A stretch of 64,000 bases of DNA, from assembly GCF_020873915.1 (NCBI RefSeq), contig NZ_JAHWGP010000016.1, forward strand, positions 1 to 64,000. Reading direction: 5' to 3'. Below the pieces are notes generated by a model, which searched no databases, had not been told where the DNA came from, and worked only from the letters and a program-made list of their open reading frames with translations. This document shows, piece after piece, positions 9,516-17,924 of this stretch. The DNA comes from Streptomyces sp. DH5. Its GTDB lineage: Bacteria; Actinomycetota; Actinomycetes; Streptomycetales; Streptomycetaceae. The stretch's first letter is position 1; each line of letters opens with the position of its first letter. The translations under genes were made by a program, and so were the position numbers.

Positions 9516-9616
9516 CGCCCCCGCCGCCCCTTCCCGTCCCGTCCCGGGGCTCCGCCCCGGACCCCGCTCCTCGAACGCCGGAGGGGCTGGACGTCGGCCC
9601 TCCGGTGTTCGAAGGG
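9516..9616. repeat. Second, truncated copy of the intergenic inverted repeat
   Basis: The first 30 nt or so match the left arm of the 3475 repeat, followed by the same GGGCTCCGCCCC-type mini-hairpin and an imperfect CGAACGCCGGAGG / CCTCCGGTGTTCG hairpin. The matching right outer arm is absent. It lies after rsmE, where it could end transcription. Confidence 0.7.
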
Positions 9617-9687
9617 CCGGGGGCGCGGGGAGTATGTGGCCGTATGCGCTCTACCGTCCCACCGGTGGCGGTGGCAGGCTGCCGTGC

Positions 9688-10215
9688 ATGGGGGCGTTGA
9701 AGAGGTTTCCGCGCATCGCGCTCGCCGTGGGCTTCGCCGTGGCGGCCGTCGGCGGGCTCACCGCGTGCGAGGGCGGCGGTGGCATCGGCTCCGCGGCCGT
9801 CGCGTTCACGACCGACCAGGCCGTGACCGACGAGCTCAACCGCAGGAAGTCCGAGGTCCGTTGGCTCACCTGCACCGCGTCCTTCGGGGACCGGAAGGGT
9901 TCGGCGCCGTCGGCGAAGGAGAACACCGTCGCCACCGTCGACTGCGAGGGCGAGACCCAGGACGGCAAGGAGATCACCGTCACCGGCAGGATCACCCACG
10001 CCGTCAACGGCGCCTGCGTACGCGGCAACATCACCGCGAAGGTGGACGGGAAGCAGGTGTTCCGCGTCGACGGCCTGGGCGACTGCGACGACAAGAGCCC
10101 GCCCCGCGTGGGCGAACCGACCGGCCGCGGGCCGGACCCCACCGTCACGGTGACCGTCACGACCACCGTGTGGTGCGACCAGTACCCGTCCTGTCGCCCC
10201 GTCGAGGGCAAGTGA
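9688..10215 (+). CDS. Putative lipoprotein (DUF4333-like)
   Basis: A 175-aa protein with a lipoprotein signal: a basic start (MGALKRF), a hydrophobic core and a LTAC lipobox (cysteine near residue 28), so it should be anchored on the outer face of the membrane. The mature part has several spaced cysteines, probably in disulfides, and a pattern of a short cysteine-containing strand followed by DCEGE and ACVRG segments, resembling the actinobacterial DUF4333 domain. I am not certain of that assignment. The tail is rich in Pro, Thr and Val. The start at ATG 9688 is chosen for the signal peptide. Confidence 0.7.
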   Translation: MGALKRFPRIALAVGFAVAAVGGLTACEGGGGIGSAAVAFTTDQAVTDELNRRKSEVRWLTCTASFGDRKGSAPSAKENTVATVDCEGETQDGKEITVTGRITHAVNGACVRGNITAKVDGKQVFRVDGLGDCDDKSPPRVGEPTGRGPDPTVTVTVTTTVWCDQYPSCRPVEGK

Positions 10216-10249
10216 CCGGAACCCCTGTCCAGGAACGCCCCGGCCTGCA

Positions 10250-10255
10250 TAGGGT
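10250..10255 (+). promoter_or_regulatory. Probable -10 for leaderless Tricorn protease mRNA
   Basis: TAGGGT ends 6 nt before GTG 10262, the spacing expected if transcription starts at the start codon. No Shine-Dalgarno sequence is visible before the GTG. Confidence 0.4.
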
Positions 10256-10261
10256 GACCGG

Positions 10262-13200
10262 GTGACACAGCCCGCATCGGTCGCATCCGCCGCTTACCTC
10301 CGGTTCCCGCACCTGCACGGCGAGTTGGTCGCCTTCACCGCCGAGGACGACGTGTGGCTCGCCCCGCTCGACGGCGGCCGCGCCTGGCGGGTCAGCGCCG
10401 ACAACGTGCCGGTGAACCATCCACGCGTCTCGCCCGACGGCACCACCGTCGCCTGGACCTCCACCCGCGACGGCGCACCCGAGGTGCACGTCGCGCCCGT
10501 GGACGGAGGACGCGCCCGCCGCCTGACCCACTGGGGCAACGCCAGGACCCAGGTGCGCGGCTGGACCCCCGACGGCCGGGTCCTCGCGGTCAGCGCCCAC
10601 GGCCAGGCCAGCCTGCGCCGCAGCTGGGCCCGCGCCGTCCCCCTCGACGGCGGCCCGGCCGCCACCCTGCCGTACGGGCCCGTCGGTGACGTCGCCCAGG
10701 GCCCGCACACCGTGCTGCTGTCCGCGCCGATGGGCCGCGAGGCCGCCTGGTGGAAGCGCTACCGGGGCGGCACCGCGGGCAAGTTGTGGATCGACCGTGA
10801 GGGCGACGGCGAGTTCGTCCGGCTGCACGAGGACCTCGACGGGAACATCGAGTACCCGCTGTGGGCGGGGGACCGTGTCGCGTTCCTCTCCGACCACGAG
10901 GGCACCGGCGCCCTGTACTCCTCCCTCGCCGACGGCTCCGACCTCAGGCGCCACACACCACTCGACGGTTTCTACGCCCGGCACGCCGCCACCGACGGCA
11001 CCCGGGTCGTCTACTCCAGCGCCGGTGAGCTGTGGATCCTGGACGACCTGGACGGGGCCGAGCCGCGCCGGCTCGACCTCGGGCCCGGCGGACAGCGCGT
11101 GGACCTCCAGCCGTTCCCGGTGAACGCGGCCCGCTGGTTCGGCTCCGCCTCCCCCGACCACACCGCGCGCGGCAGCGCCGTCTGCGTGCGCGGCACCGTG
11201 CACTGGGTCACCCACCGCTCCGGCCCCGCCCGCGCGCTCGCCGCGACACCGGGCGTACGGGCCCGCCGCCCGCGCACGTTCCGCGCCGACGGCGAGGAAT
11301 GGGTGGTGTGGGTGACGGACGCCGAGGGCGACGACGCCCTGGAGTTCGCCCCCGCCACCGGCCCCGCCCCCGGTGCCACCCCGCGCCGCGTCGCCGCCGG
11401 ACAGCTGGGCCGGGTCGTGGAGCTGGCCATGGCACCGGACGGCAGCCGTGCCGCGGTCGCCTCGCACGACGGCCGCCTCCTCCTCGTCGAGCGCGAGACC
11501 GGCGAGGTCCGCGAGGTCGACCGCAGCGAGGACGGCGACGTCTCCGGGCTGGTCTTCTCCCCCGACTCCGCCTGGCTCGCCTGGTCCCACCCCGGCCCGC
11601 GCCCGCTCAGCCAGCTCCGCCTCGCCAACACCACCGACCTGTCGGTCACCGAGGCGACGCCGCTGCGCTTCCAGGACTACGCGCCGGCCTTCACCCTCGA
11701 CGGCAAGCACCTGGCGTTCCTGTCGAGCCGCTCCTTCGACCCGGTCTACGACGAGCACGTCTTCGACCTGGCCTTCGTCGAGGGCGTACGGCCGTACCTG
11801 ATCACCCTCGCGGCGACCACCCCGTCGCCGTTCGGGCCGCAGCGGCACGGCCGGCCCTTCGAGACACCGGACCGGGACGAGACGCCCGACAGCGAGGGCA
11901 CCCCCGCCACCCGCATCGACCTCGACGGTCTCGCCGACCGCATCGTGCCGTTCCCGGTCGAGGCCGCCCGTTACACCGGCCTGCGCGCCGCCAAGGACGG
12001 GATGCTGTGGCTGCGGCACCCGGTACGGGGCGTGCTCGGCGCGTCCCGGGCCACGCCCGACGACCCGGACCCCAAGACCGAACTGGAGCGCTACGACCTC
12101 GCCCAGCAGCGCCTGGAGCACCTGGCGGTGGACGCCGACCACTTCGAGGTCAGCGGCGACGGCAAGCGGGTGCTGCTGTGGACCGACGGGCGGCTGAAGG
12201 TCGTCCCCAGCGACCGGCGCGCCTCCGGGGACGACGACAGTGACACCAACATCACCGTCGACCTCGGGCGGGTCCGCCAGTTCGTCGATCCGGCCGTCGA
12301 ATGGCGGCAGATGTTCGACGAGAACGGCCGCATCATGCGGGACAACTTCTGGCGCCCCGACATGAGCGGTGTGGACTGGGACGGCGTGCTCGACCGGTAC
12401 CGGCCGGTGCTCGACCGGCTGGCCACGCACGACGACCTGGTGGACCTGCTGTGGGAGGTGCACGGGGAGCTCGGCACCTCGCACGCGTACGTCACTCCGC
12501 GCGGCGGGTACGGCGGCGGGGCGCGGCAGGGGCTGCTCGGGGCGGACGTCTCCCGTCACGAGGACGGCGGCTGGCGGGTGGACCGGATCCTGCCCGCGGA
12601 GACCTCCGACCCCCAGGCCCGCTCGCCGCTCGCCGCGCCGGGCGTCGCCGTACGGGCCGGGGACGCGATCGTCGCCGTCGCCGGGCAGCCGGTCGATCCG
12701 GTGACCGGGCCCGCGCCGCTGCTGGTGGGGACGGCCGGCAAGCCCGTGGAGCTGACCGTGTCGCCCGCGGGCGGTGGCGAGCCGCGGCACGCGGTCGTCG
12801 TGCCGCTCGCCGACGAGGAGCCGCTGCGGTACCACGCCTGGGTCGCCGACCGGCGGGCGTACGTGCTGGAGAAGTCCGGTGGACGGCTGGGGTACATCCA
12901 CGTGCCGGACATGCAGGCGCCCGGGTGGGCGCAGATCCACCGGGACCTGCGGGTGGAGGTGCTGCGCGAGGGGCTGATCGTGGACGTGCGGGAGAACCGG
13001 GGCGGGCACACCTCGCAGTTGGTGGTGGAGAAGCTCGCCCGGCGGATCGTGGGATGGGACCTGCCGCGGGGGATGCGGGCGGAGAGCTATCCGCGGGACG
13101 CGCCCCGGGGACCGGTGGTGGCGGTCGCCAACGAGTTCTCCGGGTCCGACGGGGACATCGTGAACGCGGCGATCAGGGCGCTGGGCATCGGACCGGTGGT

Positions 13201-13468
13201 CGGTACCCGCACGTGGGGCGGCGTGATCGGCATCGACAGCCGCTACCGGCTGGTCGACGGGACGTCGGTGACGCAGCCCAAGTACGCCTTCTGGCTGGAG
13301 GGGTACGGGTGGGGGGTGGAGAACCACGGGGTGGACCCCGACGTGGAGGTGGTGCAGCGGCCGCAGGACCACGCGGCGGGGCGGGACGCGCAGCTCGACG
13401 AGGCGGTGCGGCTGGCCCTGGAGGCGCTGGAGTCGACGCCGGCGAAGGTCCCGCCCGCGTTGCCGTGA
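10262..13468 (+). CDS. Tricorn-type serine protease (S41 family)
   Basis: A 1068-aa cytoplasmic protease related to Tricorn, which forms large oligomers and trims peptides made by the proteasome. The layout fits: two beta-propeller-like halves (about 1-310 and 320-660), a C1 helical region, a PDZ domain (about 760-840), and a C-terminal S41 catalytic core. The probable catalytic His is in GTSHAY (about 741) and the nucleophile Ser is in EFSGSDGD (about 960). The length equals that of the family. A GTG start with TAGGGT 6 nt upstream suggests a leaderless mRNA. It stands alone, with HIT and RNase Z genes downstream on the same strand. Confidence 0.92.
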   Translation: MTQPASVASAAYLRFPHLHGELVAFTAEDDVWLAPLDGGRAWRVSADNVPVNHPRVSPDGTTVAWTSTRDGAPEVHVAPVDGGRARRLTHWGNARTQVRGWTPDGRVLAVSAHGQASLRRSWARAVPLDGGPAATLPYGPVGDVAQGPHTVLLSAPMGREAAWWKRYRGGTAGKLWIDREGDGEFVRLHEDLDGNIEYPLWAGDRVAFLSDHEGTGALYSSLADGSDLRRHTPLDGFYARHAATDGTRVVYSSAGELWILDDLDGAEPRRLDLGPGGQRVDLQPFPVNAARWFGSASPDHTARGSAVCVRGTVHWVTHRSGPARALAATPGVRARRPRTFRADGEEWVVWVTDAEGDDALEFAPATGPAPGATPRRVAAGQLGRVVELAMAPDGSRAAVASHDGRLLLVERETGEVREVDRSEDGDVSGLVFSPDSAWLAWSHPGPRPLSQLRLANTTDLSVTEATPLRFQDYAPAFTLDGKHLAFLSSRSFDPVYDEHVFDLAFVEGVRPYLITLAATTPSPFGPQRHGRPFETPDRDETPDSEGTPATRIDLDGLADRIVPFPVEAARYTGLRAAKDGMLWLRHPVRGVLGASRATPDDPDPKTELERYDLAQQRLEHLAVDADHFEVSGDGKRVLLWTDGRLKVVPSDRRASGDDDSDTNITVDLGRVRQFVDPAVEWRQMFDENGRIMRDNFWRPDMSGVDWDGVLDRYRPVLDRLATHDDLVDLLWEVHGELGTSHAYVTPRGGYGGGARQGLLGADVSRHEDGGWRVDRILPAETSDPQARSPLAAPGVAVRAGDAIVAVAGQPVDPVTGPAPLLVGTAGKPVELTVSPAGGGEPRHAVVVPLADEEPLRYHAWVADRRAYVLEKSGGRLGYIHVPDMQAPGWAQIHRDLRVEVLREGLIVDVRENRGGHTSQLVVEKLARRIVGWDLPRGMRAESYPRDAPRGPVVAVANEFSGSDGDIVNAAIRALGIGPVVGTRTWGGVIGIDSRYRLVDGTSVTQPKYAFWLEGYGWGVENHGVDPDVEVVQRPQDHAAGRDAQLDEAVRLALEALESTPAKVPPALP

Positions 13469-13551
13469 CGCGGGACGGGGCAGGAGTGACGGTGGGGGCG
13501 CGGGCGTGGATACCATGCCCGGGTAGGTGATCGTCATGTCGAGGAGGGCGT

Positions 13552-13905
13552 ATGGCTGGGGAGCCTCAGGACGACTGTCTGTTCTGCAAGATCGTTGACG
13601 GGAGCGTTCCCGCGACGATCGTGCGCGAGACGGACACGACCGTCGCGTTCCGGGACATCAACCCCCAGGCGCCCACGCACGTCCTGGTGATCCCGAAGGC
13701 GCACCACAGGGACGCCGCCGCCCTCGCCGCCGAGGCGCCCGGGCTCGCCGCCGACGTGCTGCGCGAGACGCAGGCCGTCGCGGACGAGGAGAAGCTGGAG
13801 AGCTACCGCATCGTCTTCAACACCGGCGGCGGCGCCGGACAGACCGTCTGGCACGCGCACGCCCACGTCCTGGGCGGCCGCGGCCTCGCCTGGCCCCCCG
13901 GATAG
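13552..13905 (+). CDS. HIT family nucleotide-binding protein
   Basis: A 117-aa histidine triad protein of the HINT branch, which hydrolyses nucleoside phosphoramidates. The signature HxHxHxx is seen as WHAHAHVLGG near the C-terminus (about residues 100-109). The N-terminal DCLFCKIVDG contains the CxxC found in many bacterial HINT proteins. The ATG has GAGGAGGG about 5 nt upstream. It lies 6 bp before the RNase Z gene and is probably cotranscribed with it. Confidence 0.93.
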   Translation: MAGEPQDDCLFCKIVDGSVPATIVRETDTTVAFRDINPQAPTHVLVIPKAHHRDAAALAAEAPGLAADVLRETQAVADEEKLESYRIVFNTGGGAGQTVWHAHAHVLGGRGLAWPPG

Positions 13906-13911
13906 GCAGCC

Positions 13912-14817
13912 TTGTCCGTACGCGAACTGGTGGTGCTCGGCACCGCGAGCCAGGTCCCCACCCGGCACCGCAACCACAACGGCTACCTGCTGCGCTGGGA
14001 CGGCGAGGGCATCCTGTTCGACCCCGGCGAGGGCACGCAGCGTCAGATGCTGCGCGCCGGGGTCGCCGCCCACGACCTGAACCGGATCTGCGTCACCCAC
14101 TTCCACGGCGACCACTCCCTCGGTCTCGCCGGAGTGATCCAGCGGATCAACCTCGACAAGGTGCCGCACGAGGTCACCGCCCACTACCCGCGCTCCGGGC
14201 AGCGTTTCTTCGAGCGCCTGCGGTACGCGACCGCCTACCGCGAGACCGTCGCCCTCACCGAGGCCCCCGTGGAAGCCGACGGCCCCCTCGCCCGCACCCC
14301 CGGCTACACGCTGGAGGCGCGCAGGCTGTCCCACCCCGTCGAGGCGTACGGGTACCGGCTGGTCGAGCCCGACGGCCGGCGCATGCTGCCCGACCGGCTG
14401 GCCGCGCACGGCATCAAGGGGCCGGACGTCGGCCGTCTCCAGCGCGAGGGCTCGCTGGGCGGGGTCACGCTGGCGGAGGTCAGCGAGGTGCGGCGCGGGC
14501 AGCGGTTCGCGTTCGTCATGGACACCCGGCTCTGCGACGGGGTGTACGCGCTCGCCGAGGGCTGCGACATGCTCGTCATCGAGTCGACGTTCCTCGACGA
14601 GGACGAGGCCCTCGCCGTCGAGTTCGGCCACCTGACCGCCGGGCAGGCGGCCCGGGTGGCGCGGGAGGCGGAGGTCCGGCATCTCGTCCTCACCCACTTC
14701 AGCCAGCGCTACACCGACCCGGAGGAGTTCGAGCGGCAGGCGCGGGCGGCCGGCTACGAGGGCGAGCTCACCGTGGCACGCGATCTTGACCGGGTGGCAC
14801 TTCCGAAGCGTCGGTGA
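13912..14817 (+). CDS. rnz: Ribonuclease Z
   Basis: A 301-aa MBL-fold nuclease that removes 3' trailers from tRNA precursors. The zinc motif [10 protein letters not shown] (about residues 62-71) and the PxKxxHN-like start region ([13 protein letters not shown]) identify the family, and a C-terminal [10 protein letters not shown] supplies another ligand (about 261). The start is TTG 13912, 6 bp after the HIT stop. A TTG start is unusual but the next Met lies well into the fold. It is slightly short for tRNase Z and lacks a flexible arm of the usual length, as in other actinobacterial members. Confidence 0.9.
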   Translation: MSVRELVVLGTASQVPTRHRNHNGYLLRWDGEGILFDPGEGTQRQMLRAGVAAHDLNRICVTHFHGDHSLGLAGVIQRINLDKVPHEVTAHYPRSGQRFFERLRYATAYRETVALTEAPVEADGPLARTPGYTLEARRLSHPVEAYGYRLVEPDGRRMLPDRLAAHGIKGPDVGRLQREGSLGGVTLAEVSEVRRGQRFAFVMDTRLCDGVYALAEGCDMLVIESTFLDEDEALAVEFGHLTAGQAARVAREAEVRHLVLTHFSQRYTDPEEFERQARAAGYEGELTVARDLDRVALPKRR

Positions 14818-14825
14818 CACGGCCG

Positions 14826-14831
14826 TACGAT
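14826..14831 (+). promoter_or_regulatory. Probable -10 for leaderless deaminase mRNA
   Basis: TACGAT lies 6 nt before ATG 14838, and no ribosome-binding site is present. This spacing favours 14838 over the in-frame TTG at 14835. Confidence 0.45.
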
Positions 14832-14837
14832 TGATTG

Positions 14838-15830
14838 ATGCCCGTACCGAAAGCCGAACTTCACCTTCACATCGAAGGCACGTTGGAACCCGAGCTCGCC
14901 TTCGCCCTCGCCGCGCGCAACGGCGTCGAGCTGCCCTACGCCGACACCGACGCGCTCCGCGAGGCGTACCGCTTCCAGGACCTGCAGTCCTTCCTGAACC
15001 TGTACTACGAACTCATGACGGTGCTGCGCACCGAGCGGGATTTCGAGGACCTCGCCGACGCCTACCTGGCCCGCGCCGCCGCGCAGGGCGTGCGGCACGC
15101 GGAGATCTTCTTCGACCCACAGGCGCACCTGGTGCGCGGGGTCGGCATGGAGACGGTGGTCGAGGGGCTGTGGCGGGCGCTGGGCAGGAGCGGGGAGACG
15201 CACGGGGTCTCCACCCGGCTGATCATGTGTTTCCTGCGGGACGAGTCCGCGGAGTCGGCCCTGGCCACGCTGGACGCCGCGAAGCCGTACCTGGACCGGA
15301 TCACCGGCGTCGGGCTCGACTCGGCCGAGGTCGGGCACCCGCCGGCGAAGTTCCGCGAGGTGTACGAGGCCGCCGCCGCGCTGGGGCTGCGACGCGTGGC
15401 GCACGCCGGTGAGGAGGGCCCGCCGGAGTACATCACCGAGGCGCTGGACGTCCTCGGCGTGGAGCGGGTCGACCACGGACTGCGGTGCGTGGAGGACCCG
15501 GCGCTGGTGGAGCGGCTGGTGCGCGAGCGGGTCCCGCTGACGCTCTGCCCGCTGTCCAACGTCCGGCTGCGCGCGGTCGACACCCTCGCCGGCCACCCAC
15601 TGCCCGCGATGCTCGACGCGGGGCTGATGTGCACGCTCAACTCCGACGACCCGGCGTACTTCGGCGGCTACGCGGGCGACACCTTCGACGCGGTGCGCGA
15701 GACGCTGGGCCTGTCCCCGGAGCGCCTGCGCGAACTGGCCCGCAACTCCTTCCTCGCCTCCTTCCTGGAGGACGACGAGGAGCTGCGGGCGCGGTACCTC
15801 GCCGAGGTGGAGGCGTACGACTTCGGCTGA
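14838..15830 (+). CDS. Adenosine/adenine deaminase family protein
   Basis: A 330-aa zinc amidohydrolase of the adenosine deaminase family. Metal and catalytic motifs seen: ELHLHIEGT (about residues 7-15), HAGEEGPPEY (about 188), VDHG (about 211) and NSDDPAYF (about 268). The HAGEEGPPEY form is, from memory, more typical of the bacterial adenine deaminase subgroup than of true adenosine deaminases, so the substrate may be adenine or an N6-modified base. The start is ATG 14838. The enzyme serves purine salvage. About 230 bp of non-coding sequence separates it from the convergent MFS gene. Confidence 0.88.
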   Translation: MPVPKAELHLHIEGTLEPELAFALAARNGVELPYADTDALREAYRFQDLQSFLNLYYELMTVLRTERDFEDLADAYLARAAAQGVRHAEIFFDPQAHLVRGVGMETVVEGLWRALGRSGETHGVSTRLIMCFLRDESAESALATLDAAKPYLDRITGVGLDSAEVGHPPAKFREVYEAAAALGLRRVAHAGEEGPPEYITEALDVLGVERVDHGLRCVEDPALVERLVRERVPLTLCPLSNVRLRAVDTLAGHPLPAMLDAGLMCTLNSDDPAYFGGYAGDTFDAVRETLGLSPERLRELARNSFLASFLEDDEELRARYLAEVEAYDFG

Positions 15831-16058
15831 CGTCCCGGCGTCCGGGTGGGGGACCGCGCCTCGGCGACACGGATGTGCGAGGCGGGCCCCCGTGAGCGCG
15901 GGGACCGCGGCCCCGGCCGGACCGCGGCGCCCTGCGGGGCGACGCTCCGGCGGCAGGCCGGAGGGTCTGCGGGGCGGGCCGCTCTGACTGATGTCCGCCG
16001 AGTGCCGCCGGGTTCCCGGGGGAGGCGTGGTGATCCTCGGCTCCGGGGTGCGGGTGGC

Positions 16059-17390
16059 TCAGTCGGCCCCGGGTGCCCGTGTCGCGGCCGCCGTGTCGTA
16101 GGCGCGCTGCGCCGGGGCGGGGGTGCCGTCCAGGGGGATCTCCACCACCGGCTGTTCCGGGGCGCCGACCTCCGGCACGGCGGGCGAGGGGGTGCCGGTC
16201 GCGGCGGCGACCAGAGCCGCCGGATGCCCGCCCCGGCGGCGGACCGCGCCCGGCAGCAGCGGACGTCCGCCGGTGTGCAGCGCGACCGCCGTCATCGGCA
16301 GCGCGACGAGCAGCAGACCGGCCGCCAGCACGGCGCCCATCACCGGGAACCCGGCCTGCGCGGACAACACGCTGCCGGTCAGCGGGCCCGCCGCGGTGCC
16401 GAGCGCGGACGCCGATCCGACCAGCACGGCCCAGCGTCCGCGCGGGTCCAGCGAGGCGGCGAGACCGATCAGGTACGACAGCACCACCGGGTAGACCGTG
16501 TTCCAGGCGATCTCGCCCGCCGCGAAGCTGCCCAGCCCGGTCGCCGAGGCGCTGAGCGCGATGCAGCCCGCGATGACGACGGTGCCGCCGCCGATGGGCA
16601 GCGCGCGACCGAGCCGCGAGCCCAGTGCGCCCGCGCCGAGGACGCCCAGCAGACCGGCGCCGAGCGCCACCGCGAAGACGACGCCCACGGTGGGTTCGGA
16701 CAGGTGCGCCTGGCTGACCCCGATGCGTCCGCTGACGCCCCACAGGGCGTTCTGCGCGAGGGACCACAGCAGCATGGCGCCGGCCAGGACCAGTCCCGAA
16801 CGCCGGTGCGGCAGGCGGGAGTCGGCCCGGTCGGGCCCGGTGGGGCGGGGGACGGAGGTGCTGGTGGGCAGCCGGGCGGTCAGCGGCCACACGGCCAGCG
16901 CGGTGAGGGCGATGGCGGCGAGGGTGAGTCCGTGGCCCGGCAGGTGGGGCACCGTCAGGTACACCAGGCCCGCGAGCGCGGAGACGCTGAGCAGGCCGAG
17001 CGTGGAGGCCCGGTGCGGGTCCCGTTCGGCGGCGATCCGGGTGGCGGCGACCGTGGTGGCCGTACCGGAGCCGAAGCCGCCGACCACCGCGCCGGCGACG
17101 ACGGCCGGTACGGCGTCGGTGAGGGTGGCCCCGCCGTAGCCGACGACGGCGAGGACGAGACCCAGCCGGGCCAGGGCCCGCGCCCCCACGCGTTCCACGC
17201 GGGAGGCCAGCAGGAAACCGGCGGTGGCGGAGCTCAGCAGCAGCGCGCTGCCGACGGCCCCGGCCTGGGTGGCGGAGAGGCCGAGCCCGCGTTCCAGCCG
17301 GCCGACGGTGGTCGGCAGCAGATAGGGGGCGAGGTACCCGGCCGTGAAAAGGGCGACGAGGGGCCAGGGAGTGGTGCGAGGGGCGGACAC
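16059..17390 (-). CDS. MFS transporter
   Basis: A 443-aa integral membrane protein with about 12 hydrophobic helices, an MFS-type loop between helices 2 and 3 (RVERVGARALARLG, about residues 64-77) and a basic mid-loop (about 190-205). The overall pattern is that of a major facilitator exporter, perhaps of drugs or small metabolites; the substrate cannot be inferred. The C-terminal 60 residues are hydrophilic, rich in Pro and Ala. It is divergent from the PfkB kinase across a 534-bp region that contains two CRP-like sites. Confidence 0.88.
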   Translation of the reverse strand: MSAPRTTPWPLVALFTAGYLAPYLLPTTVGRLERGLGLSATQAGAVGSALLLSSATAGFLLASRVERVGARALARLGLVLAVVGYGGATLTDAVPAVVAGAVVGGFGSGTATTVAATRIAAERDPHRASTLGLLSVSALAGLVYLTVPHLPGHGLTLAAIALTALAVWPLTARLPTSTSVPRPTGPDRADSRLPHRRSGLVLAGAMLLWSLAQNALWGVSGRIGVSQAHLSEPTVGVVFAVALGAGLLGVLGAGALGSRLGRALPIGGGTVVIAGCIALSASATGLGSFAAGEIAWNTVYPVVLSYLIGLAASLDPRGRWAVLVGSASALGTAAGPLTGSVLSAQAGFPVMGAVLAAGLLLVALPMTAVALHTGGRPLLPGAVRRRGGHPAALVAAATGTPSPAVPEVGAPEQPVVEIPLDGTPAPAQRAYDTAAATRAPGAD

Positions 17391-17515
17391 GGGCGTTCCC
17401 AGGGCATGCGAAAGGGACGGTGCGTAAAGCGAGGAAGGGAGCGACGGCCGTCGACCGACGGGAGCGCGCGGGCAATTTGTATCAAGCCGGGGGAGGGCAA
17501 CGGGAGGGCGTTAGG

Positions 17516-17531
17516 TGTGATCTATGTCACT
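17516..17531. promoter_or_regulatory. CRP-like binding site 1
   Basis: TGTGA-TCTATG-TCACT matches the TGTGA-N6-TCACA CRP/FNR-type consensus at 9 of 10 positions. It lies 126 bp upstream of the MFS start. Confidence 0.5.
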
Positions 17532-17853
17532 TGATGGTTTGGCGCCTTCGGGGGCGGGTAGCAGCGTCCGCCGACATCGCCGAAAAGCCTCGTCACCTGC
17601 GGTGACCCCGACTTCGGTCTCACTGTCCGTGGCGCCTGCAGGTAAGTGTGCGGCATCCCCGTTCCGGTGCGTCGGCAGGCTCCCCGGAGGGGGGCGGGTC
17701 GGCCGGCCTTCCTCACGCCGGCGGCCGCTCCACGACGACCGCTCGCTTGCGGGGCCGCGACGACGCGGCGGCGACACGGGCCACCGACGCGGACCGGGCC
17801 ACCCCGTCCACGCCGCGCCGGTGTCCCGGTGATCCGCCCGGGGGCCCGCCGGG

Positions 17854-17869
17854 AGTGACGGCTGTCACG
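17854..17869. promoter_or_regulatory. CRP-like binding site 2
   Basis: AGTGA-CGGCTG-TCACG matches the same dyad at 8 of 10 positions and lies 56-70 bp before the PfkB kinase start, a sensible place for an activator. Confidence 0.45.
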
Positions 17870-17924
17870 TTGTCGGTGGTGTGGTGCAGACTGGCCTGAT
17901 CCGCACCACGTCAGGGAGCGCATC

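Larger units (their letters stand above)
17391..17924. other. Long divergent intergenic region (MFS / PfkB kinase)
   Basis: No gene is supported here. It contains two CRP-like dyads (17516-17531 and 17854-17869) and a perfect palindrome, GTCACC-TGC-GGTGAC, at 17592-17606. Its size and content suggest a regulatory region for the two divergent genes. Confidence 0.6.

Noticed and set aside
10157-13537. A 1126-codon open frame antisense to the Tricorn protease gene
   Set aside because: Low-complexity translation, no domain; the plus-strand protease has clear catalytic motifs.
17524-17832. Short open frames in the MFS/PfkB intergenic region
   Set aside because: Arg/Pro-rich translations in several frames, no ribosome sites; treated as non-coding.
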